A stretch of DNA of 64,000 nucleotides from assembly GCA_950295325.1 (NCBI GenBank), contig OX485805.1:36383501-36447500 (forward strand), given 5' to 3'. The notes beneath the pieces were generated by a model, which was not told the DNA's origin, ran no database searches, and saw only the letters and a list, made by a program, of their open reading frames with translations. How positions within the stretch are numbered: position 1 is the stretch's first letter; every line of letters begins with the position of its first letter. Below are positions 49,366 to 60,321 of this stretch, one piece after another. The DNA is from Polytrichum commune. Its lineage: Eukaryota; Streptophyta; Polytrichopsida; Polytrichales; Polytrichaceae. The position numbers and the translations under genes are program-made.

Positions 49366-49686
49366 GTGTGCGTCTCGGTTTCCCAATACTCGTCTCTCTC
49401 CTATCCTCTTCTATTAGGGCATCGCACTCACATAATAACTCGTTCCTTTGCTTGTATTGTTCTTTATATTGCCAGTGCTTGAGGTTAGGGTTTCCCTCTT
49501 TTGGCAGCCGTCCCTTGTTTTCCCTTTTTGGCATCCTCCCCCTACTCCTTATTTATATACATTAGTTCCTCGAATTCTGTTCCTTCGGTGATGCACATGG
49601 TGACATCACAACGTTTGTCTTCACCATTCTTCTTCCTTATAAATCTTTGCATCTTTGTACATTTACGTTTCTGTTTTTTTGCCTTC
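49366..49686. promoter_or_regulatory. Bidirectional promoter between the second ParB-like gene and the MULE-like gene
   Basis: The two genes diverge with 321 bp between their ATGs. A minus-strand TATAAAG lies at 49468-49462, giving a short leader before the ATG at 49365. A plus-strand TTTATATA lies at 49552-49559, giving a leader of about 100 nt before the ATG at 49687. The TATA boxes are about 85 bp apart, so the two genes are probably co-regulated. The shared promoter implies that the genes belong to one element. Confidence 0.55.
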
Positions 49687-51792
49687 ATGGCTTCCAGCTC
49701 AATGGCCGAACTTCGTTCCAATGCCAACGATGTCCCTATTCTCTTCCCCATTGGTGCACAGGGTATTGCTGTTGTCTCTGAGCTTCATCTTAGCATTAGG
49801 TTCTCTCTTCAACTTAATACAATATGGGTAGATCGTGAGATCTTCAATCCTGATACTGGATTGCTCATTCACTCCTTCCATGAATCCTCCAAGGTAACTG
49901 CCAATGGCAATGTAGTGTGGGAGCTTGGCCCTGGAAAATATAGGGTTGTTGGCTGGCCAGCTTCTCAGATGGGAGTGTCAACAGAACTCCATGCTCCTCT
50001 TCGATCTTCCACTGGTGACTTTAGCACACCTCCGGTAGTAAGTGTCAAGACCGAGCCTGACATAGACAACGTTGTAGACTTGTCTGATTCTTCGACTGAA
50101 GATGTATCTATGAGGAATGCTGATGTTCATGATTCCCCTCCTTTGTTTCCCTCTGATTCCTTTGTAACACCTTCACCTTCTCGCTATGTTCCTTTATCTC
50201 CTTCTGTACCGTCTACGTCCAAACCTCCTCCACCTATTGTTCAATGTCTTCGTCATCTAGGTTCTATACCCGGTAGTAAAAGCGTCCTCAAGAAAATAGA
50301 TTACGATAAGATCAAAATCCAAGAGGTTAATCACCTCCCCCCTCGTTTCGATGGTACCCAGTTATTTGTCCTGCCTCCACCAGAAGTCTCTTCATCTCTT
50401 TCCAGGGCCAGGTCCATGGACGGCATGGACAAGCAATATGATGGCCATGTTTGGACGAAGACTCAGACCACCAACATTACAAACGACGTTGGCCTTGTAT
50501 TTCGTTCCTCTACCTGTGTTGGCCATCTCCAATGCCAAAACACTTGTTGTGATTTCCTTCAATGCGCCCATCGTATCTCTCATGTCAACGACACTGAATT
50601 TGATGGTTTCACTACTCAGCCTTTCCCTCTCTCTGGCATTGTGCCATCCGGATCTACTATTGTGTGCAGGATCTGCAAACAGCCTCCCAAATGCATTGCA
50701 CTTTGCGAGGCAAATACTTTCTACGTCCATGGGAAGAATTTCTCCCAAAGGGCCTGCATTCATATCGGAAACCATCAACATCCAGTGAAGGTTGGGGACT
50801 GCAGAGACAGTCGGAAGCGCATCAATGCTCTTCTCGAGGAGCACGTTGAGCGTACGCCTCAGGCCACGTACAGCAAGATCGTCCTTGAAGCCAGCAAGGA
50901 CATTGTTGGTGAGTTCCTCCTTTCTGAAAATAGTGAGAAACACCGTCTCCTCTCCTTAACAGAGCTCGAACCTGTGTTTGAGAGCTGTAGAGGGTTGAAT
51001 TCCCCAAACCTTCGATCTAAGGTTACCTCTTTCAAATTTTTGCGGAGGTTCGGTGTTATGGATGGCATCGCAAAGCTCCGAGGCGTTAGCAATTGGGCCT
51101 ACGTCCAACGGAACCAATTCCCAGGACAAGGTGACGATGCCGACAAGGTGTTCGTCTTCAAGATGTCCGAGGTTGGTCCTGGAAGCGGGGTGGATTTGGT
51201 TCGTCGGATGCAACCGGGTGGGGACCTTGAGAACGCTTGGATTATGTCCGATCACGTCAAGCGGGTCAAAGGGTGGACCACCATGGCCGCTCATGTCTAC
51301 GATGGGACTTATCAACGGGTCATGACCATTTCATGTTGTGATTTCCAATCGGAGGATAAGGATGCCCAAGTGCTCTTCTGGCAGAACCTCAACCATGTCA
51401 TGGCCCGCCACGGTATCCCGCATCCTAACTTTATTGGCTTCATGGCGGACAGTGCGCAAGCCAATTGGAACGCTGTGCGCATTGTGTATGGTTCAGGAGA
51501 TCCCAAAGTTCCTATGGAGGGCCGTGAGCGCACTTGTTTTTTCCATTGGAAACAGTCGCTCGAGAAACATACGAAATCCTACATAAAGCATGAGTTACAA
51601 GACCAACATAGACACCTTTGCCTTCAATATCGCAATGCGTCCTCTATAGCAGAGGCGGAGACTATGTACCTAGCTATCAAGGCTTGGTGGGCATCATCGA
51701 ATTGTACAAGTGAGGACGGTCTCAAGCACCTCCAGCTATGGCTTGCTTTTTGGCACTTCCGCTACCTTCAATGGGGTGGTTTCATGGAACTG
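49687..51792 (+). CDS. MULE-like transposase, first long exon (702 codons), 3' end lost
   Basis: The frame starts MASSSMAELRSNANDVPILFP and stays open to CTG|GTAAATCC at 51793, a good donor. Residues 200-260 are Ser/Pro-rich. A Cys cluster follows (CVGHLQCQNTCCDFLQCAHR, and later CRICKQPPKCIALCE). The catalytic part contains VYDGTYQRVMTISCCDFQSED (Asp about 539), then FMADSAQANWNAVRIVYGSG (Asp about 588), then RERTCFFHWKQSLEKHTK. The D-D spacing and the HW signature fit a Mutator-like RNase-H-fold transposase of a type common in mosses, lycophytes and ferns. The downstream exon(s) are missing: within 430 bp the sequence passes into other elements. It is therefore probably inactive, although the catalytic part is intact. 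Confidence 0.7.
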
Positions 51793-52216
51793 GTAAATCC
51801 TCTTCATGATTCATAATTGTCTTTTACATAATTGAACCTGGCTAAGCCTTTCACCACGTTTGAAGGCCAAGGATTAACTAAGTCTTTTTTAAAGAGTTGA
51901 TTATAAGTTATGAAAGGTTGCTAAAATTCAAATGAGTTTAAGGGTGAAAGTTCTGACCATCTTCTCATTCAACCTCTACTCTTCCTGCAAGATATAGCCT
52001 AAAGATATGTACTTAGGCCAACTAATTTCCCAATTTGAAGAAGGATGAATGGCTAAAATCCTCTCTTTTAAAAAAAATTTAGGCAAAATTTCCTAAATGT
52101 TTTTTATCACATAGGTTGATATCCTATGTTTTTAAATTGTCCATAGGCTCTTTGTCCTACACTTTCAAAATTTTATAGGCTAAGTCACTAATTTTGTAGG
52201 CTGCATTTGTTTTAAT
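51793..52216. other. Truncated intron of the MULE-like gene, no exon seen
   Basis: This is AT-rich sequence following the donor at 51793. It contains loose words such as ATAGGTTGATATCCTAT and AGGCTAAGTC. No acceptor with an open frame follows before the 256-bp small element begins. Confidence 0.4.
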
Positions 52217-52472
52217 CGGTATATTCGTTAATTTGGGATTTTTTCGGCATTTTGAGAAAGTTACAAATATAAGAACATGGATAAAATCGCACGTACATTG
52301 GAGAATGTTGTAAGATGCAAATACTTTGAAGCGGGTGTTCATATCAAGAACGCAATTAAGATCTCATATGAAGATGGTTTAGGTAGGACGACCCAAACAT
52401 TACACTATGTTGTTGTGGTCCATATATTAATTTGAGAGAAGAGAAAATCTCAAATTAGCGAATTTTAGGGTT
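52217..52472. mobile_element. 256-bp miniature relative of the 34.9-kb block's ends
   Basis: The left end GGTATATTCGTTAATTTGGG and the right end, whose complement starts TAAAATTCGCTAATTTGAG, are inverted repeats. Both resemble the CACTATATTCGTTAA end of the 34.9-kb block. The right 60 bp also match the block end further in (CTCAAATTAATATATGGA and CAACAAC), including the hairpin. The interior has one degenerate type-1 palindrome (TTTAGGTAGGACGACCCAAAC at 52379). It looks like a non-autonomous deletion derivative sitting at the inner border of the right arm. Confidence 0.6.
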
Positions 52473-52494
52473 TAGGTTCTTTTGGACCCTGCTC

Positions 52495-54390
52495 TAAACC
52501 CTTATTAGTTTTTTCAAAAGAACTATGGAGTACCCTAAGGTGCTACATAAAATGTGTTATTCTACAAAACTAACCATTTATATAGCCAGCGCATTCTTAC
52601 AACAAAACTTTATGCTAAACTAGTACTTATCCCCTACTTACATGACACCATACCCTAAATTTTCCAAAATCATTGAAGGCATTGGTTTCTCTTTTGTTTG
52701 AGCATGTTAGAAAAACCATATAATTGCGTTATATTTAACGATGTAACCATTCACATTTAGTCTTTACCAATGATGCCAACAATTCACACGATATTGAATG
52801 AAAAAAAAAAGATTACACACACCCCCCAACATGTGGAACAATTTAGAATAATTGAGTGTGGAGCCTAATAAATGAATACCTTCCCCAACTGCATTTTGCA
52901 AGGGTTTTGAAATGCACGATCCTTATTTGAAAATGCGAACATGCTCAAGTTTTAAGTACATCCCTTAGATCGTGACTTTCACGAATCACATAGTCGCCAA
53001 TAAATCATGGTTCATGATATATTTAATATATAGATTGTGATATAAGAGTAATGGGATAAGCACAACATCAAATGAAGCCATTCAAGCAATCATGTTGTTA
53101 TTCCCTGTTCCTTCCATGTATATTAGATGATGGCGCAAGATAAAATAGATGTTGTTTGTATATGGGGGCATCAGTGAACCACAACTACATTTGGTGTTTA
53201 GGGTTTAGGGTTTAGGGTTTAGGAGATAGGAGATAGGGTTATAACATATTAATCTATCCAATGTCAAGGTATAACATTGTCTTACGCGTGAGAAGAGTCT
53301 TATAGGAAGGTTATAGTGAAGACGATGTTGATTATGTTAATTTGTTATTTGAGACGTTTAAACGCGATATATTGATTGGTCGTGTGTTTATTCAAATAAC
53401 ATGAAATATTGTGGATGTTAATAGGGGCTATGGGTCCAACTTTGGATGTTTCGCTCACTTTAGGGAATCACATATTAGTCGCTAATAAACCATCGTTCAT
53501 GATGTATTTAATATATGGAATGTCATGTAAAAGTAAATCGGAGAAGCACAACATCATGTTGTTATTCATTGTTCTCTCCACGTGTATTAGATAATGGAGG
53601 AAGATATAACAGATATTGTTTGCATAATATTATGAAGAAGAGTCTAATCGGAAGGTCATAGTAAATACAATCTTGATCATGTTAATATGTTATATGGGAC
53701 GTTTAAACATGATATCCTAATTGGTTTTGTATTTAGTCAATGCGTATTTCATGTTGTGGATGTTATAAGGGTTTAGGGTCCAATCTTGGATGTTTTGCTC
53801 TCACACATTAGTAAACTTGAAGTGAACTTGAGGATGGATTCAAGTAACATTAAAAGATTGAACTAGAAAGGGACATTGGTAGTTAGTATCCCCTTAACAA
53901 CGTCCACATACGTTCGTCATTGCCACTCTTGCATGCGAGATAATAGAGCAAGGTTCTAGGGTTTAGGGTTTAGGGGGGACAAATAAATAATTCTATTCAT
54001 CATGACAATGGCCTCAAGCCTTGGAAACTCTCTCATAATTGCAGCCTCCAAATGGCCCAAACCCCACCTAAATAGGTTTACACTTGAAAGCATTGAATGG
54101 AGTTGTGTTTGGGTCTACATATTGGTTAAAATATACCTTGATGATACTTGAAAAAATTAATGTGGCCGCCACCCTTTCTCCCAATGGCGTATGTCATATC
54201 CACACAAAACAAAACAAATAAATTAAATAACATAGACTAAGTCATATGACGGCTGGGGTATCAGAGGGGCATTGATAGATGCGCATTTTTCTACTATAAA
54301 CAGAAAACGGGGAATTCTGTCAGGAGGTTTGAAATAACCTCTGCAAGAGAAGAAGGCGGGGAAGGCATCCAATGACTAAGTCTGGGAAGC
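52495..54390. other. AT-rich upstream tail of the right arm, no gene
   Basis: This is the inverted counterpart of 30400-32806. It has a telomere-like run at 53196-53223 (four TTTAGGG) and several TTTAGGGTTTAGG words. The empty site of the left-arm MITE lies at about 52530. No conserved reading frame is present. Confidence 0.6.
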
Positions 54391-54402
54391 GGAGGTGGAT
54401 AG

Positions 54403-54408
54403 TATAAA
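54403..54408 (+). promoter_or_regulatory. TATA box of the right DUF7869 gene
   Basis: AGTATAAAGGGGCGCACC matches the left copy at 30357 in reverse complement. A pyrimidine tract (TTTTTTTCTCTTCTCCCGC) about 30 bp downstream is the likely start. The conserved promoter and intact gene suggest that both copies could be expressed. Confidence 0.65.
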
Positions 54409-54716
54409 GGGGCGCACCCCCCAAAAGTCGGTCCTTTTTTTCTCTTCTCCCGCTGTCGAATTCCTAGAGAGAACTCTTAGTAGGAGCTGTACTTCAAGGT
54501 TCGTGCATGCTGCCGTTCATGAGCACTTATCCATAGCATGCAAGTTCATGAGCACCTATCCACACCATGCAAGCCCACCGTGAACTTTGCAATGAGCTCA
54601 AATTCAACACACCACGCAATATCCGCCGCATTATACGCCGGATTTTGTGGTGTACTTGGGCGAACCTTCACCTTTACACTAGTGTTGGCGGGTTTTGAGT
54701 CTGACCCTATGAGGTT

Positions 54717-55343
54717 TGGGTCGACCGACCCAAACCTGTCCACTAGTGTGTTAGGGTTTATGTCTGACCCTTGTGAGGTTTGGGTCGGTCGACCCAAACC
54801 CCTACCCCAGTGTCTTAGGGTTTTTTTCCTGACCCTTATCAGGTTTGGGTCGACCGACCCAAATCACTACATGGTGTGGGTGGATGTACTCTTGTGAGGT
54901 TTGGGTCGGTCGACCCAAACCCCTACCCCCAGTGTGTTAGGGTTTTTTCCTGACCCTTATCATGTTTGGATCGACCGACCCAAACCCCTACGTGGTGTGG
55001 GTGGATGTACCCTTGTGAGGTTTGGGTCGGTCGACCCAAACCCCTACCCCAGTGTGTTAGGGTTTTTTTTCTGACCCTTGTCAGGTTTGGGTCGACCGAC
55101 CCAAACCACTACCAGGTGTGGGTGGATGCACCCTTGTGAGGTTTGGGTCGGTCAACCCAAACCCCTACCCCAGTGTGTTAGGATTTTTTCCTGACCCTTA
55201 TCAGGTTTGGGTCGACCGACCCAAACTCCTACCTGGTGTGGGTGGATGTACCCTTGTGAGGTTTGGGTCGGTCGACTCAAACCCCTACCCCAGTGTGTTA
55301 GGGGTTCAGTCCGACCCTTATGAGGTTTGGGCCGGTCGACCCA
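54717..55343. repeat. Type-1 palindrome array in the right DUF7869 leader
   Basis: Eleven copies of GTTTGGGTCG-N2-CGACCCAAAC lie at about 54716, 54779, 54842, 54900, 54964, 55020, 55087, 55141, 55204, 55260 and 55322, on average 60 bp apart. Centres alternate: AC copies follow CTTATCA and GT copies follow CTTGTGAG, so the array is partly built of ~120-bp dimers. The spacers (CCCCTACCCCAGTGTGTTAGGG, GTGTGGGTGGATG) differ from those of the left arm although the palindrome is the same. Confidence 0.93.
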
Positions 55344-55545
55344 AACCCGCACCAAAATAATTTTTGGAACTTATTTTGGACTTGCACACAGTGTTGGGAG
55401 TTCACATTGTAGTTGTGTTGGAAATGTCTTCATCTTCGGTGTCCCCATTGATCATGGTGTCTTGCATTTTCCGATATTTGATTCTTTTGGACCCTTACAT
55501 TCTTTCCATGTGTGTTGAGGTTTCATGTGCATGTGTGTAGGCGCA

Positions 55546-58500
55546 ATGGAGGGAGTTGGTGGAAGAGGGGATTCCTTCTCTGACGACATGGGCAACACCC
55601 AATCTACGTCTGGGGATGAGCTAGACATTGTCGGGGAGGATAATTTTGATAACAGTGCAGATGAAGGTGACTTGGGGAGTCCTTCGCCATCTGCCCCTTC
55701 TTGCCCCACTGTGGAATGTGTTGGGCTTTCACGAGCTTCATGGGTGAATTTGGATGTAGTACTTGTTAATGACAGTGGAGTTGCTGTGGCGGAGGGTATT
55801 TGTCGTAACACACATCCACAAGATTGCATTGATGAAAACCCCTTTGGCACCGAGGACGTTGGAGTTGTTATATTGGAATCACTCGTACATTCCGAAGTTA
55901 ATCCAACTCATAGGTTCTCGTTGCGAAGGTGGCCGTTGAGGAATGTGACAATTGATGGGGTTAATTTGCATGAGCATGAGCGACGACACATCCAAATCCA
56001 AGAGGAGCTCCAAGCAAACATTCGGCCACGCAAAGGCCTACGGAAGTACGATAGATTGGCACGTCCTACTCCGTCTGCAAATGAGTGTAAACGTCAAAGG
56101 TTGCTCTGTGAGGAGTCTATTAGAGAAGTTGCCACAAAGGATTGTTGTGTACATCGTTGTTGCCAATTGTTCCCAAGGGATAAATTGAAGGCCATCCGCG
56201 AGGAAATGTGGCTTGGAGATTTCCGTCTAAGATCCACCAAAAAGCTTGATGTCCATAGGGCGATACATGTGAACGGAGCGGGTCGCAAGGTCATCACCCT
56301 TCAGAGCATAGACGTGTGTTGTACGGCATGGTACATCATTCACGGTGTGTCGAAAGCGGAATTTTATAGACAAACCGCGTATGCCAAGGAAGGCCGCCGG
56401 TCCCGTCGCCATGGGAATACGGGCTTAAAGAAACCAAGGGAAGCAACGAGACAAGCAACCGCCACTCTGGCAACCATCATTGTCCCCCTTGCCGATGCAA
56501 TGCCGCACAAAACACGCACACTCGCAACCGGTGAAAATGTTGTGGAGAAGGTTCTTCCTACAGGCACGAAATGGAAAGACATATTGTTGGACGTAAACGC
56601 AGTTGGCGAGAAGGCTGGGTTGGACCCTATTTCGTTGTCGAAACTGAGTGCAATCAAAAAATCTCACTTTAGCGAATACATCACAAAAAGACGAGGCGAC
56701 AAATTTGCCCGTTGTTCTAAATGCGAGAAGTTGAAACGCCTTCGAGATGCACACACGATGGGGACAGAGTCCTATGCCGCACATCAAATGAACTATTTCA
56801 AGCATGTGAACATGCAAGAGGCACACCGTAATGATTACTACACAAATAGAGCTTTGTCCATCTCTAGGCCTTTGGAGGTCCTTACAATCATCCATGACAA
56901 AATGGACCATGCCAAAACAGCCTCACCATGTTTTGCAAATCGAATCAAAGCCACGGACGGCCTTTTTAAGCTTCCTGTATCGGTTACAGGTGATTTCGAT
57001 AACAATTGCATTGCATTACCTAAACACAAATTTGTGCTTTAGGTTTGTACTTGGGGCCATAGATGTACACCATGTGAATTTTTTGGTGTTATAGTTGAAT
57101 ATTAAACCATTGGGTTGGCTTTGCAGGGATGATTGCACATGGACACGGTGATGTCAAGTATGCTCATTATGCTCTTGATTTGTATCCGGCGGATTCAAAC
57201 CACACGATAGGGTCATTTGCAAAGCTTTTACGTGATTTAGAGAAACCGCCGTCCTATTCATCAAGATTGTTATTTGAAAACTCGGGATCAACACCTCTAT
57301 ATGAAGCGGTCTTGGATGGAAGAGATGTATGCGTGCACTCCTTGCCGGAGCCACCAAGTGAAGATGTGATTGCCAAGAATTTGCCCCCAACTCTGCGTGT
57401 CCAATTGGACAATTGTGCGAAGGACAATAAAAGTAGATATGTTTTTGCATATTGGTCGTTGTTGGTTGCGAAAGGCATTTTCAAGGAGGTTTTTGTGTCC
57501 TTTCTATTGGTAGGCCACACGCACGACGATATCGATGCATCTTTTGGGCGGTGGAGCATGAAGTTGCGCGAGGAGGATTTTCCAACAATCCCATTGTTGA
57601 TGAAGTCGTACATGGATTTGGAGAACATTCCCGTCATCCCCCATATGATCGAGGAGGTTCCCGACTTCAAGGCATTTATAGAACCGTATATTCGAAGCGG
57701 AGCTCACCGATTGATCGGACATACGAAGGCACAACAATTTCGGTTCTACGTGCGTGACGATGGTGTCCCCGCCATGCAATACAAGTTGTTGTGCACGTCA
57801 CAAGACTGGAGCCCGCCAGAGGGTCTCCTTGTATGGCGTGTTGATGGGGAGGGAAGGACGATGTTGCCTGACGGAGAGCCTAAGCCTTGCAAACCAATAC
57901 CCATGAAGAATTTGGAGGACATTTGTAAAGGCATATCAGGCTTCATACAATATTGGGAGAGTTTGAGGGTAGCGGATGTTGGTGGATCGTGTTGGCTTCG
58001 TTACGGAAATTGGATACAATATTGGACACGTGTTCGTGGCGCTTTGGCAAACCTTCATCAAGATACACCCCTTACTTTAAGGCATGGGTTTTGGCCACAA
58101 ACACGTGTCAATGTACAAGCTTCGGAGGCTAGTCTTTTGGGAAATGGAGAGGTTCGAGAGGAGTTTGATGTGGACGACCATTACGTGGGGCCTGCTAGTA
58201 GTCGTCCGCCACCATCTTTCCGCATTGCAGTGGATTGTCATGAAGGTTATATGCTCATTTTGCGTCCTGGAGATGAGACATATGCAAAGCCAGTGTGGGT
58301 GGCAAGAGCTTTGTCCAATCCAAATTTTGTAACTTCCAGCCCTCATTTTCGACAAATACAAGTAGAGTACTACCGACCGACAGCACGGAATGAAGATGTT
58401 GTTCGGCATTATACAGGCTGGGATACAAACCAACACTTTCGGTGGAAGGTGGATTCCGAGCACGGTCCATCTTGGGTAGATACAGATTCCATATTCATAG

Positions 58501-58613
58501 CATGGAAACCACGGAAAAATCATAGTAGATCAGTGTCCATCCCTCAAAAGTACATAACTTTTGCAAAAGACAACCTTGCTCGGATCGTAGAAGAAGCAAC
58601 CCACGTTGAATGA
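55546..58613 (+). CDS. DUF7869-type transposase-like protein, right copy (976 aa)
   Basis: Exons 55546-56989 and 57127-58613 join at a phase-1 intron and give a 976-residue protein without interruption. Exon lengths equal those of the left copy. Blocks are IIHDKMDH (Asp about 451), QLDNCAKDNKSR (Asp about 576) and GHTHDDIDASF (about 611). In the second exon I count about a dozen amino-acid differences from the left copy (for example YPADSN for YPGDSN, and RYGNW for RYGSW), none in these blocks. The start ATG at 55546 follows GTGTAG, an acceptor-like site. The palindrome array therefore again lies in the leader, probably in an intron. The gene may supply transposase for the whole block. Confidence 0.8.
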
Positions 58614-59142
58614 GAAGTTGGTAGGATTGTGTTAGCATGATTATAGTGTAAACAGTAATTCGACGAATATATATTACTCATATGTGTGCTCCTCAAACTT
58701 GGGGCAAAGTTTGGGTAGAACTTGCGAATGCTATATTGTTTGGGGTTGGATGAATATCCATTTACTATATTTCAATACAATTGTGAAGTTCATTTTTTTA
58801 TTAAGTTTGGGACTAAATTGTCCATTGAAGAAAAATGCATTTATTGCATGCACTTTGTATGTTGCAATGTCTATATTTTATTGACCATGCTAATAATAGA
58901 AATCATTTTATATGTTTCTTGGGTGAAACTAGTTTGGAGTGTTCTACCCAAAGTGTTTTTGTTGATGAAGTTGGTGTTGAGTGCTCTACCATATGTGCTT
59001 ATGTCCACACATAATAGATTTGGGATATTAGAACATATAATATATTTGAGATTGTTCGCAATATAGTTTCGGAACACGGAATGTTGTTTGATCCATATAT
59101 TAATTTGAGACTAGAGAAAGTCTCAATTTAACGAATATAGTG
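58614..59142. other. 3' flank of the right DUF7869 gene and block terminus
   Basis: This stretch is almost identical in inverse to 24238-24766. The last 45 bp contain TTAATTTGAGACT...AGTCTCAATTTAA, a hairpin with a 5-base loop, then CGAATATAGTG. An AATAAA-like signal is not obvious. Confidence 0.7.
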
Positions 59143-59935
59143 TTTTGAGATCATTCTGAATATTGGATGTAATTGTGCGAGACCAAGCATGGCCATCGTA
59201 CCTTCTGTCCATTCCTCGAAGCTGCTTGGCCTTTGTAATCTGCCTATGGTCATCTACAGGTGGAAATTCGAAGATGACGTCCCCATCGTAACGAGGGGGA
59301 AGGTAATCAACCTGCTGGAGTCTGATCGCATCAAAGTTAATTCGAGACAACACACTTTTGGACCGCTTACGAGCTCCAAGACGCATCAAGGAATGAATGA
59401 TATTGAGAGCATGACTTGCCACAACCTTGGCTTGACCAGGATGACTAGAGGGACTAACAGGAGGAGTTCTTTCCTGGCGAACTGCTTCTGCAGAGAGCGA
59501 AGGTCGGACTTTACTATCTGACTTTAAAACTTCTACATCGCTATCGGAATCATCACTCAACTCATAAATTGTATTTAGACCGGGCTCAATTTTGACCTTG
59601 GACAACAACGGTCTCTCAATGCTAATAGTGGACGACTCCCTAGGTGTTAGAAGTTCAGTCGAACAATCAAACATAGACTCAGAGACTCCATATACGCGAT
59701 ATTTTCCAGGCTTCAGCAACCAGAACGAACCGTCATCATTCTCAACTCTAGTCTGACGAACTGCATGTGAAACTAGACCGGTATGATCGTCAAAAACTTC
59801 TTCTTCGACAAAGATAGTGACCTCACGATACTGAAACCTCAAACTCAAAGTTGCACAAGTGACTATAGCATGACCGTCTTCACCTAATGGAAAGAGGACC
59901 GGAACAGAATGAGATTCAGCACGAAGCAGGGCCAT
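59143..59935 (-). pseudogene. MULE-like transposase, N-terminal part only, cut by the 34.9-kb block
   Basis: The frame from MALLRAESHSVPVLFPLGEDGH is homologous along its length to the gene at 49687. Matching blocks are VPILFPIG, GKYRVYG, KSVLSRINFD, YLPPRYDGD and GMDRRYDGHAW. Coding similarity stops at SNIQNDL, exactly where the block's TAGTG end begins. The zinc-binding and catalytic parts are gone. By position, the C-terminal remnant at 24097-24237 could be the other end of this gene. Identity with the 49687 gene is moderate, so this is a different lineage rather than a recent duplicate. Confidence 0.7.
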
Positions 59936-60321
59936 AGTGTACGACAGAACTCTGATCAAAACAAGTCCTCTGAACATTGAAATGGCGATAATATATAACA
60001 GGAAAGGAATTACAAAGCCAACTGGCAACTTATGTACCAGCAAGCGGAATTACAGATGTTAATAGAGAGTCATGCATAGGAAGATGAAAGACGGCTGAAA
60101 AACCAATTTTAGATGCAAGTGCGAGATATGCAAGATACTGAATAGTAGAATCCTATAACATGCAAACATATCAAATAGTTTAATCCAACAACAGACATAC
60201 ATTCTAAACATTGATGATTATAATATATATTGGCAAATAAGGTCATAAGAATGACGGCCGCCACGAATAATGTGGAGAGCATGATAATAGGCATACAATA
60301 ATAAATCCTAAACAATTGAGA

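Larger units (their letters stand above)
24238..59142. mobile_element. 34.9-kb block bounded by inverted CACTATATTCG ends with DUF7869 genes in both arms
   Basis: The left end reads CACTATATTCGTTAA at 24238, and the right end is its exact reverse complement, ending TAGTG at 59142. Just inside, each end has a hairpin (TTTGAGACT...AGTCTCAAA). The outer arms (24238 to about 32806 and about 52495 to 59142) are inverted copies of each other. They carry a transposase gene, its promoter and a long AT-rich tail. The interior holds two ParB-like genes and an MULE-like gene. The flanks at 24235-24237 (TAA) and 59143-59145 (TTT) do not match, so no 3-bp CACTA-type duplication is seen. The block may have moved as one unit, or may be two inverted elements joined by rearrangement. 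The flanking remnants on both sides are minus-strand pieces, which favours one unit. Confidence 0.6.

Noticed and set aside
24238-59142. Classical autonomous CACTA (TNP2) transposon
   Set aside because: The ends start CACTA, but no Transposase_21 gene lies inside and the flanking 3 bp do not match. The resident transposase is DUF7869-type.
49687-60043. One MULE-like gene split by the right arm
   Set aside because: The piece at 49687-51792 is on the plus strand and the piece at 59143-59935 is on the minus strand, and both contain the same N-terminal region, so they are two separate genes.
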